Assembly: GCA_964467985.1 (NCBI GenBank)
Contig: CAYXTP010000009.1
Location: 133,347-197,346, forward strand
Source: GCA-2720975 sp964467985
Lineage (GTDB): Bacteria; Planctomycetota; UBA1135; GCA-002686595
Length of the DNA stretch: 64,000 nt
Reading direction: 5' to 3'
Both the position numbers and the translations under genes were made by a program. The first letter of the stretch is position 1; each line of letters opens with the position of its first letter. Under the pieces are notes generated by a model. It ran no database searches. It was not told the DNA's origin and saw nothing but the letters and a program-made list of their open reading frames with translations. This document shows positions 27,301 to 35,800 of this stretch, piece after piece.

Positions 27301-27562
27301 GGCACACCTCGCAATCGGCCTGCTGGAACCCGTCCCGCGCCAGTGGGTCCAAACGAGTCTTCAGGTTTGCAGAATTGCAAACCGTACACACCAAATGAGG
27401 ACCGTTGAGCTTGTCCTTTTGTCTTGGCTTACCGCCCGCGACCTTGGGCAAGTCCTTGCCACGGGGCAGGTCGACTTGGGCATGAGCCTCTGAGGGGAGC
27501 AGCAAGGCGACTACGGCGCCGAACAGCAGTGACTGGAGTCTGGAGGTTTTGGCTGTACGCAT
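24386..27562 (-). CDS. Large exported HEAT-repeat protein with a four-cysteine (CxxC...CxxCH) module
   Basis: 1058 residues from the ATG at 27562; the frame is open further upstream but a clean signal peptide (LLFGAVVALLLPSEAHA-Q) starts here. Residues 59-88 hold CTVC and CEVCH, 21 residues apart, which could be a zinc ribbon or, through CEVCH, a single c-type heme site. The rest is a long run of HEAT/PBS-lyase-like helices (EAAPALMRVLAEDPADVPVARE, AAIQACGNRAL, PALFATGQIGG) with a central region (about 450-640) that does not look repeat-like. No enzymatic motif seen. Function unknown; secreted HEAT proteins with cytochrome-like modules are common in Planctomycetota. Confidence 0.8.
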   Translation of the reverse strand: MRTAKTSRLQSLLFGAVVALLLPSEAHAQVDLPRGKDLPKVAGGKPRQKDKLNGPHLVCTVCNSANLKTRLDPLARDGFQQADCEVCHKVMLHRQVKASGRDGLDLPVGSGGKDKPVVTPNPAVPETPKALPGTPRIARAADDILSQLDRIKSNDDPVALQAVETLLSLGEPGLQAARLALASEWPVRSMTGLRVLLRGGQPLDAELVVRRLRTRMPGRMGGNALEEFIAYDPVHATPELLCELLEHPQSPVRTAAFRALSGLPIPPPVSSLIPILRSRSGDGRLKATELLSSNSSGQASELLLTMIDDSRPRVARRAVSALASRKDSAITDKLLALAFGERWILRKGACALLAIIEREDTQLQTILTEAHVPALLRGLDSSDEFLAGSCAAALAGIGFRSNSPETSEWLEHAVPERLVRVVSGFTYFDDYESLSEPALRRLTQIAGVSHGSNGPAWASWWVAGEREFHACRAVIPVREGVQGLLQVVVEDRALGRLFTVIGPDLASTGSSARDGEAFYLSLGQASDLLDLLVAEGALGADCLPGVRGGQAELARSVELRLDGRTKSFVMGPGVEEAWFDRILSFTDSLRTRNLWQRFPHPDQHASRLALWRAEATWWEMDHSDLERRERMAELIIERLAALSPSQRDDDLLALENLYSDGGGIASDFQALTSMLKDELYFTGRAARVANLAHQAALASDPVVSGVSPVNQLIDALHDSFGTDAMLAISDIVSSAGHSAAHEAAEDSRSLMRAVAAFVLAERLQEGDQERLLALLDDEAIDVRVAAIQACGNRALPAARRQVFLMASAGSPDVRVPALFATGQIGGAGARDILVTALTGEDRRLYQSAAEGIAALKDPKAIPIMLSLLRSGERTSAFPVLRQGLLDLGKLAWEQLFGALRSPSPELRREAALILARQSVPEAAPALMRVLAEDPADVPVARELCILSCVDQRASTDPAEAWFRWWDDVIHDDPLSWLRAAGEVRRLNAPPSEAFLGHGTRDALVFLIDVMGQEPDWLVERARRELERMGGEPLGTPPPRGYERDAWLLDLLQRFMADR

Positions 27563-27755
27563 GCTAGTTGGAGGGGAGTACCCGGGAGCAACTGCAGAGG
27601 ATACGAGAAGGCTTGTCGTGGGTGGCGCTGAGCGGGCCAGTTCTGGGCCAGGTAGAGGGAGTCGTTCCCACGAGAGTGGGCTGGGGGCTTTGGTTGTGGG
27701 TCTTGAAGGACTGTGACCGGGGCGGATCGGCTCTTGGTTCTGGCCAAAAGACGAT

Positions 27756-27771
27756 CGGGGCTCACGCCCCG
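27756..27771 (-). terminator. Likely terminator after recG
   Basis: CGGGGC-TCAC-GCCCCG is a perfect 6-bp stem. On the minus strand it is followed by a TCTTTT tract within ten bases. It lies 67 bp downstream of the recG stop and about 195 bp upstream of the HEAT gene, in a 275-bp gap with no other recognisable feature. Confidence 0.45.
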
Positions 27772-27837
27772 CCCATCCCATCTCGATCCCAGAGCAGCAG
27801 CAGCCCGCCAGCCAACCACACACGCAACCCAACAACC

Positions 27838-29880
27838 CTAGGGAGTCACCCTCCCCCCACTGCCCACATACATCCTGCCGAGGCCCACCTCTTTCCGGAT
27901 GAGCTCCCGCGCAACAAGCAACAACTCCACATCGTCTTCCTCACTCGCACCTTCCAAGTTGACGCCCGATTGGCGGACGCCGGCCAAGTCCCCCATCCCA
28001 CGCGCCTCCATGTCCGCCTCCGCCAATTCAAACCCATCCCGACTGCGCTCGAGCAACCGCAGGCGCTCCTCCGCTTTCTTGTCTCCAAGCAGGTAGCAGA
28101 CGGAGTCCCCCGGTCCACGTCCCACCCGACCGCGCAGTTGGTGCAGTTGAGCGAGGCCGAGTCGCTCGGCATTCTCGATCACCATGACTGTCGCAGACGG
28201 CACATCCACGCCTACCTCGATCACGGTCGTCGCAACGAGTAGCCCGATATCCCCACGGCGAAATCTGTCCAGCCGGTAACTGCGCTCCTCGGCAGGCACT
28301 CGGCCGTGAACCAGCTCGACTCCGAACTGCGCCAGATCCGACGCGAGAGCCTGTTCGTAGCGGCGCTCCGCAGCAGCCGTGCGCCCTCCCGCCTCGCCAG
28401 TGATCCGTGGGCAGACCCAGAAAACCTGCTCCCCGCGTTCCAAGCGCGGCAGTAGCTTCTTGGAGAGACCCCGGCGTTCCTGCCCCCTCAGCCAGTGGGT
28501 CGCCAAGTTCCCCCGGCCAGGTGGCACGCCATGCAGGATTGAAACGTCCAAATCCCCATAGACGGTCATTGCCAGGGTGCGGGGAATCGGCGTGGCGGTC
28601 ATGAGCAGCAAGTGCGCATCCTCTCCCTTTTGCGCCAGGGCTGCCCTTTGATCCACACCGAAGCGATGCTGCTCATCGATGACGACCAGCGCGAGGCGGG
28701 CGTAGTTGACCTTCTCTGAAAACAGGGCGTGGGTACCAAAAAGCACCTGTATCTCTCCCCTCTCCAGGCGTTGCAGGAGATAACGCCTCTCACCAGTTGG
28801 CAAGGAGCCTGTCAGCAAGCCCGCCTCGATTCCCACGTCCGAGAGAATGGAGCGCGACCCGTAGTAGTGCTGCTCAGCCAGTATTTCCGTCGGTGCCATC
28901 AGGGCGGCCTGACCATTGGCTTCGATGACCGCCATAGCCGCGTACAGAGCCATGGCCGTCTTGCCCGAGCCCACATCCCCTTGCAACAGGCGTCGCATCG
29001 GAGAGGGCTTGGATAGGTCGTCGCACAACTCGCCGAGCACCTCACGCTGGCCGGGAGTGAATCGATAGGGAAAACGCTGAGCGATCTCCTTCTTCTGGTC
29101 GAAAGTCAACTCGACTCGACAAGCTCGCCCGCCCCGTCTCCCCGATCGGCCCAGTTGCAATTGAGCTTGAACGGCAAGCAAGGACTCCAAGTAGACGCGA
29201 CGGCGCGCACCTCTGAATGAGGTCGCGTCCGGCGGACAATGCAGATGAAGCAAAGCCCTGGGCAGGGGTGGAAGATCGTGGCTCGCAAGCACTTCCGCAG
29301 AGAGAGGCTCGTTCACGTGGCTTGTCCCCTTGCGGGCGACGAACCGGCACAAGCCACCCAACCACTCCCCGCTGATACCGTCGGCGACTGGATAGAGTGG
29401 CTCTACAGATCCGGGCGGTGGGAGCGGCTTGTCCTCCCGGCCCATGCGGGGATTGGAGAGTACGGGACCACTCCGGCCGGAGACCATGTCTCCCGCGAGT
29501 TCGATCGTCTCACCATTCGGCACGCGCTCGCGCACCCAAGGTTGGTTGAACCAAACCAGATCCAGACTCTCGTCAGCCTGCACCAGCTTGGCTCGCAGGG
29601 CAGACCGGCGCCCCCCAAAGCGGGTGAGTCTCAGATCCTGCACGACACCCTGTACGCGCACAGTTCCCGTTCCCTGAGCAACGGCCTCGCCCAGAGAACA
29701 TGGCTCCACCCAGTGGTGAACGCCGACAGGCAACAGGAACAGGAGGTCCCGTTGGGTCACGAGCCCTAGCTTCCCGAGCGCCTTGCAGCGCGCAGGCCCG
29801 ACCCCGGGCAGGTCGGCCAGGGCAGCGGAGACGGATGGGTCCGGGGCCTGAATCGGAAAGGGTCGTGTGGGACGGGGCAC
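27838..29880 (-). CDS. recG: ATP-dependent DNA helicase RecG
   Basis: 680 residues, the normal RecG length. The order is an N-terminal helix-hairpin-helix-like segment (LADLPGVGPARCKALGKLG), the wedge/OB domain (about 70-180), helicase motif I GDVGSGKTAMALY, motif II DEQH, motif III TATPIPRTLAM, and motifs V-VI TTVIEVGVDVPSATVMVIENAERLGLAQLHQLRGRVGRG (given in parts), plus the C-terminal TRG-like region. RecG remodels stalled replication forks and Holliday junctions. The start codon is GTG. Confidence 0.96.
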   Translation of the reverse strand: MPRPTRPFPIQAPDPSVSAALADLPGVGPARCKALGKLGLVTQRDLLFLLPVGVHHWVEPCSLGEAVAQGTGTVRVQGVVQDLRLTRFGGRRSALRAKLVQADESLDLVWFNQPWVRERVPNGETIELAGDMVSGRSGPVLSNPRMGREDKPLPPPGSVEPLYPVADGISGEWLGGLCRFVARKGTSHVNEPLSAEVLASHDLPPLPRALLHLHCPPDATSFRGARRRVYLESLLAVQAQLQLGRSGRRGGRACRVELTFDQKKEIAQRFPYRFTPGQREVLGELCDDLSKPSPMRRLLQGDVGSGKTAMALYAAMAVIEANGQAALMAPTEILAEQHYYGSRSILSDVGIEAGLLTGSLPTGERRYLLQRLERGEIQVLFGTHALFSEKVNYARLALVVIDEQHRFGVDQRAALAQKGEDAHLLLMTATPIPRTLAMTVYGDLDVSILHGVPPGRGNLATHWLRGQERRGLSKKLLPRLERGEQVFWVCPRITGEAGGRTAAAERRYEQALASDLAQFGVELVHGRVPAEERSYRLDRFRRGDIGLLVATTVIEVGVDVPSATVMVIENAERLGLAQLHQLRGRVGRGPGDSVCYLLGDKKAEERLRLLERSRDGFELAEADMEARGMGDLAGVRQSGVNLEGASEEDDVELLLVARELIRKEVGLGRMYVGSGGRVTP

Positions 29881-29932
29881 GGCAGCAATGTAGCGCAGTT
29901 GGCCCTATCAGACGTGTGAGTTTGAGGCGGGG

Positions 29933-31207
29933 TTACGCGTCGCTGGCCTGCTGATGCCGCGCGCCCGTCACCAGACGACGTTCCACAGGTGCCAGCAGCA
30001 AGCTCGATAGGATTGCCGCCACCGCATAGAACACGACCGTAGTCGCCATCAAGATCGTGTAGTTGCCGTCGGTTGCCTCCAAGATGCGCCCTGCAGCCAG
30101 GGGACCGATGACCCAACCCAGTCCCCACAAGGTGGCATTCAGGCCCGTTTGCATCTCCCGGGCACCGGGCGGCGTGGCCTGCATCATCAGATTCTTGAGA
30201 ATCGGATAGGCCGAATTCATCAGGGCCCCGCGCACGAGAAACGCGAAAATCGCCCAGGGCAGGCTCAGGGTGAAGGCCAGAAGCAGGAAGAAGGGGATGG
30301 ACGACAATTCGATCGTGACGATTCCACGTACATAACCGAGCCGGCGGATCACGAACGGAGTCGTCATGAAGCCGACCGCAAACAGCACTTGTCCGGCCGC
30401 GAACAGGTTGCCCCAATCGCCGGCTCCCATTCCGAACCGGTCCTTGAAGTACAGGGGCAGAAAGGGAATGCAGAGACCGGATCCGCAGGCGACGAGAACT
30501 TGCGGGATGGCGAAGCGCGTCATGACTCCTCGGTTCCTCAGGAACACAGGCCAGAGCCCCTCGCCCTTTTCGATCGAGGGTCGATCCAGGGGGATGCGGG
30601 CGAAGATCGCCGCTGCGAACACACTTAGTAGGCCCGCCCCGAATATCACCCGACCGGTTGCCGCGGCCTCACCCCCTAGGGGGCCCTGCCAGTACATGAC
30701 CAGGCGCCCAGCCACGGTGGCGGCAACGACCGCTGCCAGCGTCGGGAGGGCCTCGGCCAGTCCGAACAAACGCGCCCTGTCCTTGGAACTACTATGTCGG
30801 AACAGAAAGGGTGCAATGGCCACGTACTGCAGGGTCAGTGCAAAACCCGCCAGTAGGTTGATGGCGTAGAGCAGTCGCAGGTCCTCGACAAAGGGCAGGA
30901 CCGAATAGGCCAAGCCCCCCACCGACGCGGACAGAACAAACACGCCGCGGGCGGGCCGGCGGGCCAACAGCACGGCCGCTGGAATCGCCACGGCGACCTT
31001 GCCCCAGGCGTCCGCCGATTGAATCCACCCGATTTGAGAATCGGACAATCCAATGGCGTCCAGGTAGCGCACGAGAAGGGTGTAGACCACCGTGTGCGCA
31101 GCCCCGATCAGGGCCGCTCCGGTTAGGTACACCCGAGCCGATACAGACATGCCGCCCCGTGCCGAGGCCTCCCCCGGCTGGCCTGCCGTGGAGTCAGAGC
31201 CGGCCAC
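29933..31207 (-). CDS. Major facilitator superfamily transporter
   Basis: 424 residues with about 12 hydrophobic helices in two six-helix halves. The loop between helices 2 and 3 has the RRPARGVF variant of the MFS motif A. The sequence RYLDAIGLSDSQIGWIQSADAWGK near the N-terminus resembles set-type or sugar efflux members. Substrate cannot be read. The GTG start directly abuts the stop of the glutaminyl cyclase gene with no gap; an internal ATG at 31150 is an alternative. Confidence 0.85.
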   Translation of the reverse strand: MAGSDSTAGQPGEASARGGMSVSARVYLTGAALIGAAHTVVYTLLVRYLDAIGLSDSQIGWIQSADAWGKVAVAIPAAVLLARRPARGVFVLSASVGGLAYSVLPFVEDLRLLYAINLLAGFALTLQYVAIAPFLFRHSSSKDRARLFGLAEALPTLAAVVAATVAGRLVMYWQGPLGGEAAATGRVIFGAGLLSVFAAAIFARIPLDRPSIEKGEGLWPVFLRNRGVMTRFAIPQVLVACGSGLCIPFLPLYFKDRFGMGAGDWGNLFAAGQVLFAVGFMTTPFVIRRLGYVRGIVTIELSSIPFFLLLAFTLSLPWAIFAFLVRGALMNSAYPILKNLMMQATPPGAREMQTGLNATLWGLGWVIGPLAAGRILEATDGNYTILMATTVVFYAVAAILSSLLLAPVERRLVTGARHQQASDA

Positions 31208-32053
31208 CTACTCGTCGACCCGAATCTCGTAGAGGTTGGGCCAGTGCTTGCCGGTAATGTAGATCTTGTCTTGTTGCTCGTCGTACGCGATGCCGTTCAA
31301 CACATCTTGCACTTGGTCAGCGACGCCCTGTCTGTCTTGCAGACCGTTCAGGTCAATGACAGAGCGCACCTCACCCGAATCGGGATCAATCCGCACGATC
31401 AGCTCCTGCTGATAGAGGTTGGCCCAGATTTCGCCCTTGATGAACTCAAGTTCGTTCAGGTCGTACACCGGCCGCTTGTTCCACGTGACGGATAGTAGGT
31501 GGTCTACCTTGAGATCTGTGGGGCCTACGAATCGCAGGGTGTCGGTGCCGTCGCTTGTGATCAAGAACTCGCCGTCGGTACAGAGTCCCCAACCCTGCCC
31601 CTCATAGGTCAAGCGGTACTGCTCATGGAAATTGCGTCGGTCGTAGACAAAGGCGACGCCCTCTTGCCAGGTCAGTTGTACGAGCAGCCCCTTCCAGATC
31701 GCGATGCCCTCACCGAAGTAGGCGTCCTCCAAGCGGTGCCGCAGCTTGGACTTGCCCGTCTCCAGGTCTACGGTCATCAAGGTGGATTCCCCGTAGCGTC
31801 CGGTACCCTCGTAGAGCACCCCATCGTGGAATACCAAGCCCTGTGTGTAGGACGACCGATCGTGAGGGTACGTCTTGACGATCGAGTACTTGTGGATCTT
31901 CACCTCTTGGACGCCAGGCGAAGGATTGTCCTGTGCTGCGCTTGCCCCACCGTTCTGGGGTTCGGGCTGCGGCTCCTGGGTTGAACAGGAACTGCAGGCC
32001 GTCAACAGGGCCAAGGCCAGGGGCGCAGCGTTGCGAAGGGGTGAGGTCGACAT
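31208..32053 (-). CDS. Glutaminyl-peptide cyclotransferase (glutamine cyclotransferase) lipoprotein
   Basis: 281 residues. The signal peptide ends in a lipobox (LLTAC), so the protein is probably lipid-anchored in the envelope. The beta-propeller of the plant/bacterial type glutaminyl cyclase is recognisable from YPHDRSSYTQGLVF, YEGTGRYGES, EDAYFGEGIAI, DGTDTLRF, LNELEFIKGEIWANLY and LNGIAYDE, all in the family order. It converts N-terminal Gln of exported proteins to pyroglutamate, releasing ammonia. It is encoded immediately upstream of the MFS gene. Confidence 0.9.
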   Translation of the reverse strand: MSTSPLRNAAPLALALLTACSSCSTQEPQPEPQNGGASAAQDNPSPGVQEVKIHKYSIVKTYPHDRSSYTQGLVFHDGVLYEGTGRYGESTLMTVDLETGKSKLRHRLEDAYFGEGIAIWKGLLVQLTWQEGVAFVYDRRNFHEQYRLTYEGQGWGLCTDGEFLITSDGTDTLRFVGPTDLKVDHLLSVTWNKRPVYDLNELEFIKGEIWANLYQQELIVRIDPDSGEVRSVIDLNGLQDRQGVADQVQDVLNGIAYDEQQDKIYITGKHWPNLYEIRVDE

Positions 32054-32119
32054 GAGGAGCTCTGTGAACTCCTTAAGTCTACGCCCCAAGGCGCGGGTGG
32101 CACGACCCCGCAGGAGGGA

Positions 32120-32425
32120 TCAGTCCGTGGCAACCGCTGCAGACCCGGCCTCACTGGCTTGAACGGGTTCGGCACCTTGGCCAATCCAGAGTGCGAGCGT
32201 CATGCCGACGACGAGGGCCGCAATCGCGACGCGCTGGAGGGGGTGTTGCCCAATGTTGTGGTTCGATTTCCCCCCAAAGCGGGAATGAAAGCCCCCAGGC
32301 ATGGCAGAACCCACCGGTCGCAGGCTGGGAACCAGGGTCGTGCCGAAGATTTCCACGGCGGGACCAATGCCGGAAAGGGGACTGCAGGGCTCGGATGTGT
32401 TGTAGGGGTTGTAGAGATCCCTCAT
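32120..32425 (-). CDS. Small single-pass membrane protein, unknown
   Basis: 101 residues. The N-terminal 65 residues are polar and Pro/Gly-rich with no motif; one transmembrane helix lies near 66-83 (VAIAALVVGMTLALWIG), and a short Ala/Glu-rich tail follows. GAGGAAGAG lies just before the ATG, a strong ribosome-binding site that supports it as a real gene. It is 66 bp upstream of the cyclase gene on the same strand. Confidence 0.6.
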   Translation of the reverse strand: MRDLYNPYNTSEPCSPLSGIGPAVEIFGTTLVPSLRPVGSAMPGGFHSRFGGKSNHNIGQHPLQRVAIAALVVGMTLALWIGQGAEPVQASEAGSAAVATD

Positions 32426-32826
32426 GACTCTTCCTCGCTTTTTTCAGGACAGGTGGGCCTGTCGTTTGGGGAGTCTCGTTCGACTCCTTGAGTGCCTCTC
32501 CGGTCTTGTCGGGGATGCGGGGCCACGTAGGCGCAAAAATCCGCGCAAAGGGCCTTCCTGATGCCAAGAGAGTGGGTTTATGTGCCCGATTGGAACCTCG
32601 AATCGAGATCCGGCCCTCGTCGCGAGCTGCTCTCCACCCCCACTCTCGGCTACCAATCAGAGCTAGCAGGACCCACTGCGGCCCGTACCCTGAGCCCTGG
32701 CCGCAGGATGCCGCAACAACTGCATCGGCCCCGCCGTTGAAACCCAGTTGCCCTGTCTCTCCGGCCGGGCTAGGCCCTGCCTAGCCGACCCGCTCCGTTC
32801 TCACCCTCAGCCCACGCAGGACTCCC
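32426..32826. other. Intergenic region upstream of the giant macroglobulin gene
   Basis: 401 bp between the small membrane protein (minus) and the macroglobulin gene (plus), so it must hold two divergent promoters. I could not assign promoter elements, and the short open frames inside show no coding character. The AGGA at the right end, a few bases before the ATG at 32827, is the only clear signal. Confidence 0.5.
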
Positions 32827-35800
32827 ATGGTTTCCATGTCGCGTCTGTCTTCTTGCCTCGTCCTCGCGTTCCTTGTTTTGCCCGCAGCCGCTTATTCAGG
32901 TGGCGAAGAGGATAGCCGCGGCGCTGTACCTGAAGCCTTGCGCGCCGACCTGATGCACCAGCGCTGGAGCGCTGCTCTAGATCGGCTGGGAAAACTCAGA
33001 CACGACCAGCCCGCCGATGCAGACTTGTGGATCTACCTTTCGGCCGTGGCACGCGATCGGTCGGGACAAGACGAAGCTGCGCTGGCTCTGCTGCGAACCA
33101 TAGAGAGCCAGTTCCCGGAGAGCGATTGGGTCCACAAGGCGCGCTTCCGGCAGGCCGAGATCCTGCGAGCGCGGGGGGACTTCGAAGCTGCGGAACGCAT
33201 CTACGAGCAGGGCTTGGCTCGTTTGCGATCCAACGAACGCCAGGGCGAGCTCGGCGACATCTACTTGGGCTTCGCTGATGATTTGTCCACGCCACCCGAG
33301 GACGCGCGGCCCGATGAGGGGAACCTGGATTACGGCCGCGCCGTGGAGCTCTACCGCAAGGTGCTGGAGCTGGACACGCCCCGCGATCGTCAAGACCGCG
33401 CCACCTTCCGAGCGGCTTGGTGCCTGGAGAAAATGGGCAACGCGAGCGGAGCGGTCCAGGCCTATGGCGCCTACCTCGACAAGTTCGCCGCTGAGCGACA
33501 ACACCCCCTGCACCCGAACTTCCAACCTGGCACTCAGGTCTGGGAAGCGCGCTTGCGCCTGGGCATCAACGAGCAAGCCAATGGACAGGCAGCAGGCGCG
33601 CGGCGCACACTGGAAGACTTGTGCGTTGACTTGAGCGAGTTCCTGAGCGGGGCCGGAGTCGGGGAAGCAGAACGCGCCCAATTGACGGCCATGCATGGCC
33701 AGGCCCGCTACCGGGTCGCGCTGACCTACGGCAATGATCGCAACTCGTCCCTGCTGTCGATCACAAACCTCAAGTCCTTCCTGGAGGCCTTCCCCACTCA
33801 CGAATGGGCCACGCGCGCTGCCTTCGAGATCGCCACGCGCTACCAGGGGGCCGGGTTTTGGAGTGAGGCGGTGGACGGCTACCGAGCCGTAGCCGAATGG
33901 CCGCGCCCGGCAGGGGCTGCCACGGAGGTGCTGGAAGAACACGCACGCCTGACGACTCTCGCTCTCTACAGCCGGGGTGTCATCCTGCAGGGCCAAGAGC
34001 GCTTCGACGAAGCTGTCAGCGACTACGCTGAATACACGCGCAAGTACCCGAGCGGACCGAACTGGAGCGATTGCCAGCGAGGCATTGTGGATTGCGCCTA
34101 TCAACGTGGTTCGGCACTCCGCAAGCGAGAACTGTTTGACGAAGCGCGGCAAGCTTGGGAGGTATTCTTGGCCGACCACCCCCTCGACGACCGCGTGCAG
34201 CAGGTGCAATTCGACCTCGGCTCACTACTCGTTGAGAAAGCAGCCCTGACAAGGGAAGGAGACGAGGAAGCCGATGTGAGCGAGACTCTGCAGGCTGCGG
34301 TGACCCGCTGGCTGCGGCTGGCAGACAAGTACCCCGGCAGTCAACACGCTAGCCAAGCCCTGTACATGAGTGGCCTGCAGTTGGAGCTGGAACTCGACGA
34401 CCTTGCGCGCGCCATCGAGGTCTACCGACGTTGCGACTTCGGTCCGAGCGCCGGTGCGGCCCAGGCGCGCCTGGCAGGCATGACTGAACCCAGCCTCGAT
34501 CTACGTACGGAGCGAATTTGGCGCAGCAACGAGACGCCACGCGTGTCATTGCGCCTGCGCAACATCGAGGAGTACGAGGTCAAGCTCTACCGACTCGACC
34601 TGGAGGCCTACTTCCGTAAGCACCTGACACATCGCAACATCGAAGATCTGGACCTGGACTTAATCGCACCTGATGAACGGCGTGAAGAAAGCGTCGAGAA
34701 CTATCGCGAGTACGCGCCCTTGGAACGTGACGTGGAACTCGACTTCGACGGTCCAGGTGTGTGGGCTGTGGCCGTCACCGCGGGTGAGCTGCGATCCACA
34801 ACTCTCGTTGTGCGTAGCGATGTGGAAATCATCGTCAAGAGTTCGAGGCGCGAGGTGTTCGTGTTTGCCCAGGACATGCGCCTCGGCCAACCGGCTCCGG
34901 GTGTGCAGGTCCTGGTGGGCATTCCCCAGGGAGAGGATCAGTCCATTCTCGAACAACTGACTACGGGCGAAGACGGAATCGCGCGACTCGAGCTGGATGC
35001 CCTGCTCGACGCCAGTGAGTTGCGCCTGCTCGCGCTGCGCGACGGACACTTTGCATCGAATGGCCTGACCCTGCAGGGCCTCAACCTTTCCCAGGGGCTG
35101 AGTCCCCGCGCCCACATCACCACGGACCGCACTGCCTACCAACCGGGTGACAGCGTTCGTCTGCGCGCGATCGTGCGCGAAGTGCAGGCGGGTTCGTTTA
35201 CTTTCCGTGAAGGCGACGTGTACCGGGTCAGCGTTCTCGACTCACGTGGGCGACCGCTCTTCAACAAGGGCCTGCCCTTGTCTGCCTATGGCACTCTGAA
35301 TCACGCCTTTGCCCTACCGGCCCAAGCACCCCTGGGACAGTACTCGGTGTTGGTGGAGGGTCCCACCCTGCCGCGCACCAGCGGCACGTTTCAGGTGGAC
35401 GAGTACCAACTGCAAAAAGTCGAACTGACCTTCGAGCACGAGCGCTCCGTGTTCTACCGCGGCGAAGAGATCGAGATCACCGCCCAGGCCCGTTTCTACT
35501 ACGGGGAGCCCGTGATCTCTAGCCCCCTGGTCGTCACACTGCCCGATGGTCGCCAGGTGGACATGGAAACCGATGCCGATGGCCAGGCGCAGTTCACGAT
35601 CCAGACGCGGGACTTCCCAAACGAGGGGCCGCTCCACTTCCGCGCTCACCTCAGAGCGGAAAACGTCTCCACTGCGGGGCAAGTCTATCTGGCAACCCGC
35701 GGATTCAGGACCCAGTTGACGACGGACAAGGACGTCGTCTTGGCCGGGGACAGCTTTGCGGTCAACGTCAAGACCACAACTGCGGACGGAGAAGGGTGTT

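Noticed and set aside
27568..28242. A 224-codon plus-strand frame overlapping recG
   Set aside because: Mostly antisense to recG's conserved C-terminus and includes the probable recG terminator; no motif.
32977..34209. A 410-codon open frame on the minus strand
   Set aside because: Lies antisense to the TPR region of the macroglobulin gene, whose frame has clear repeats and a signal peptide.
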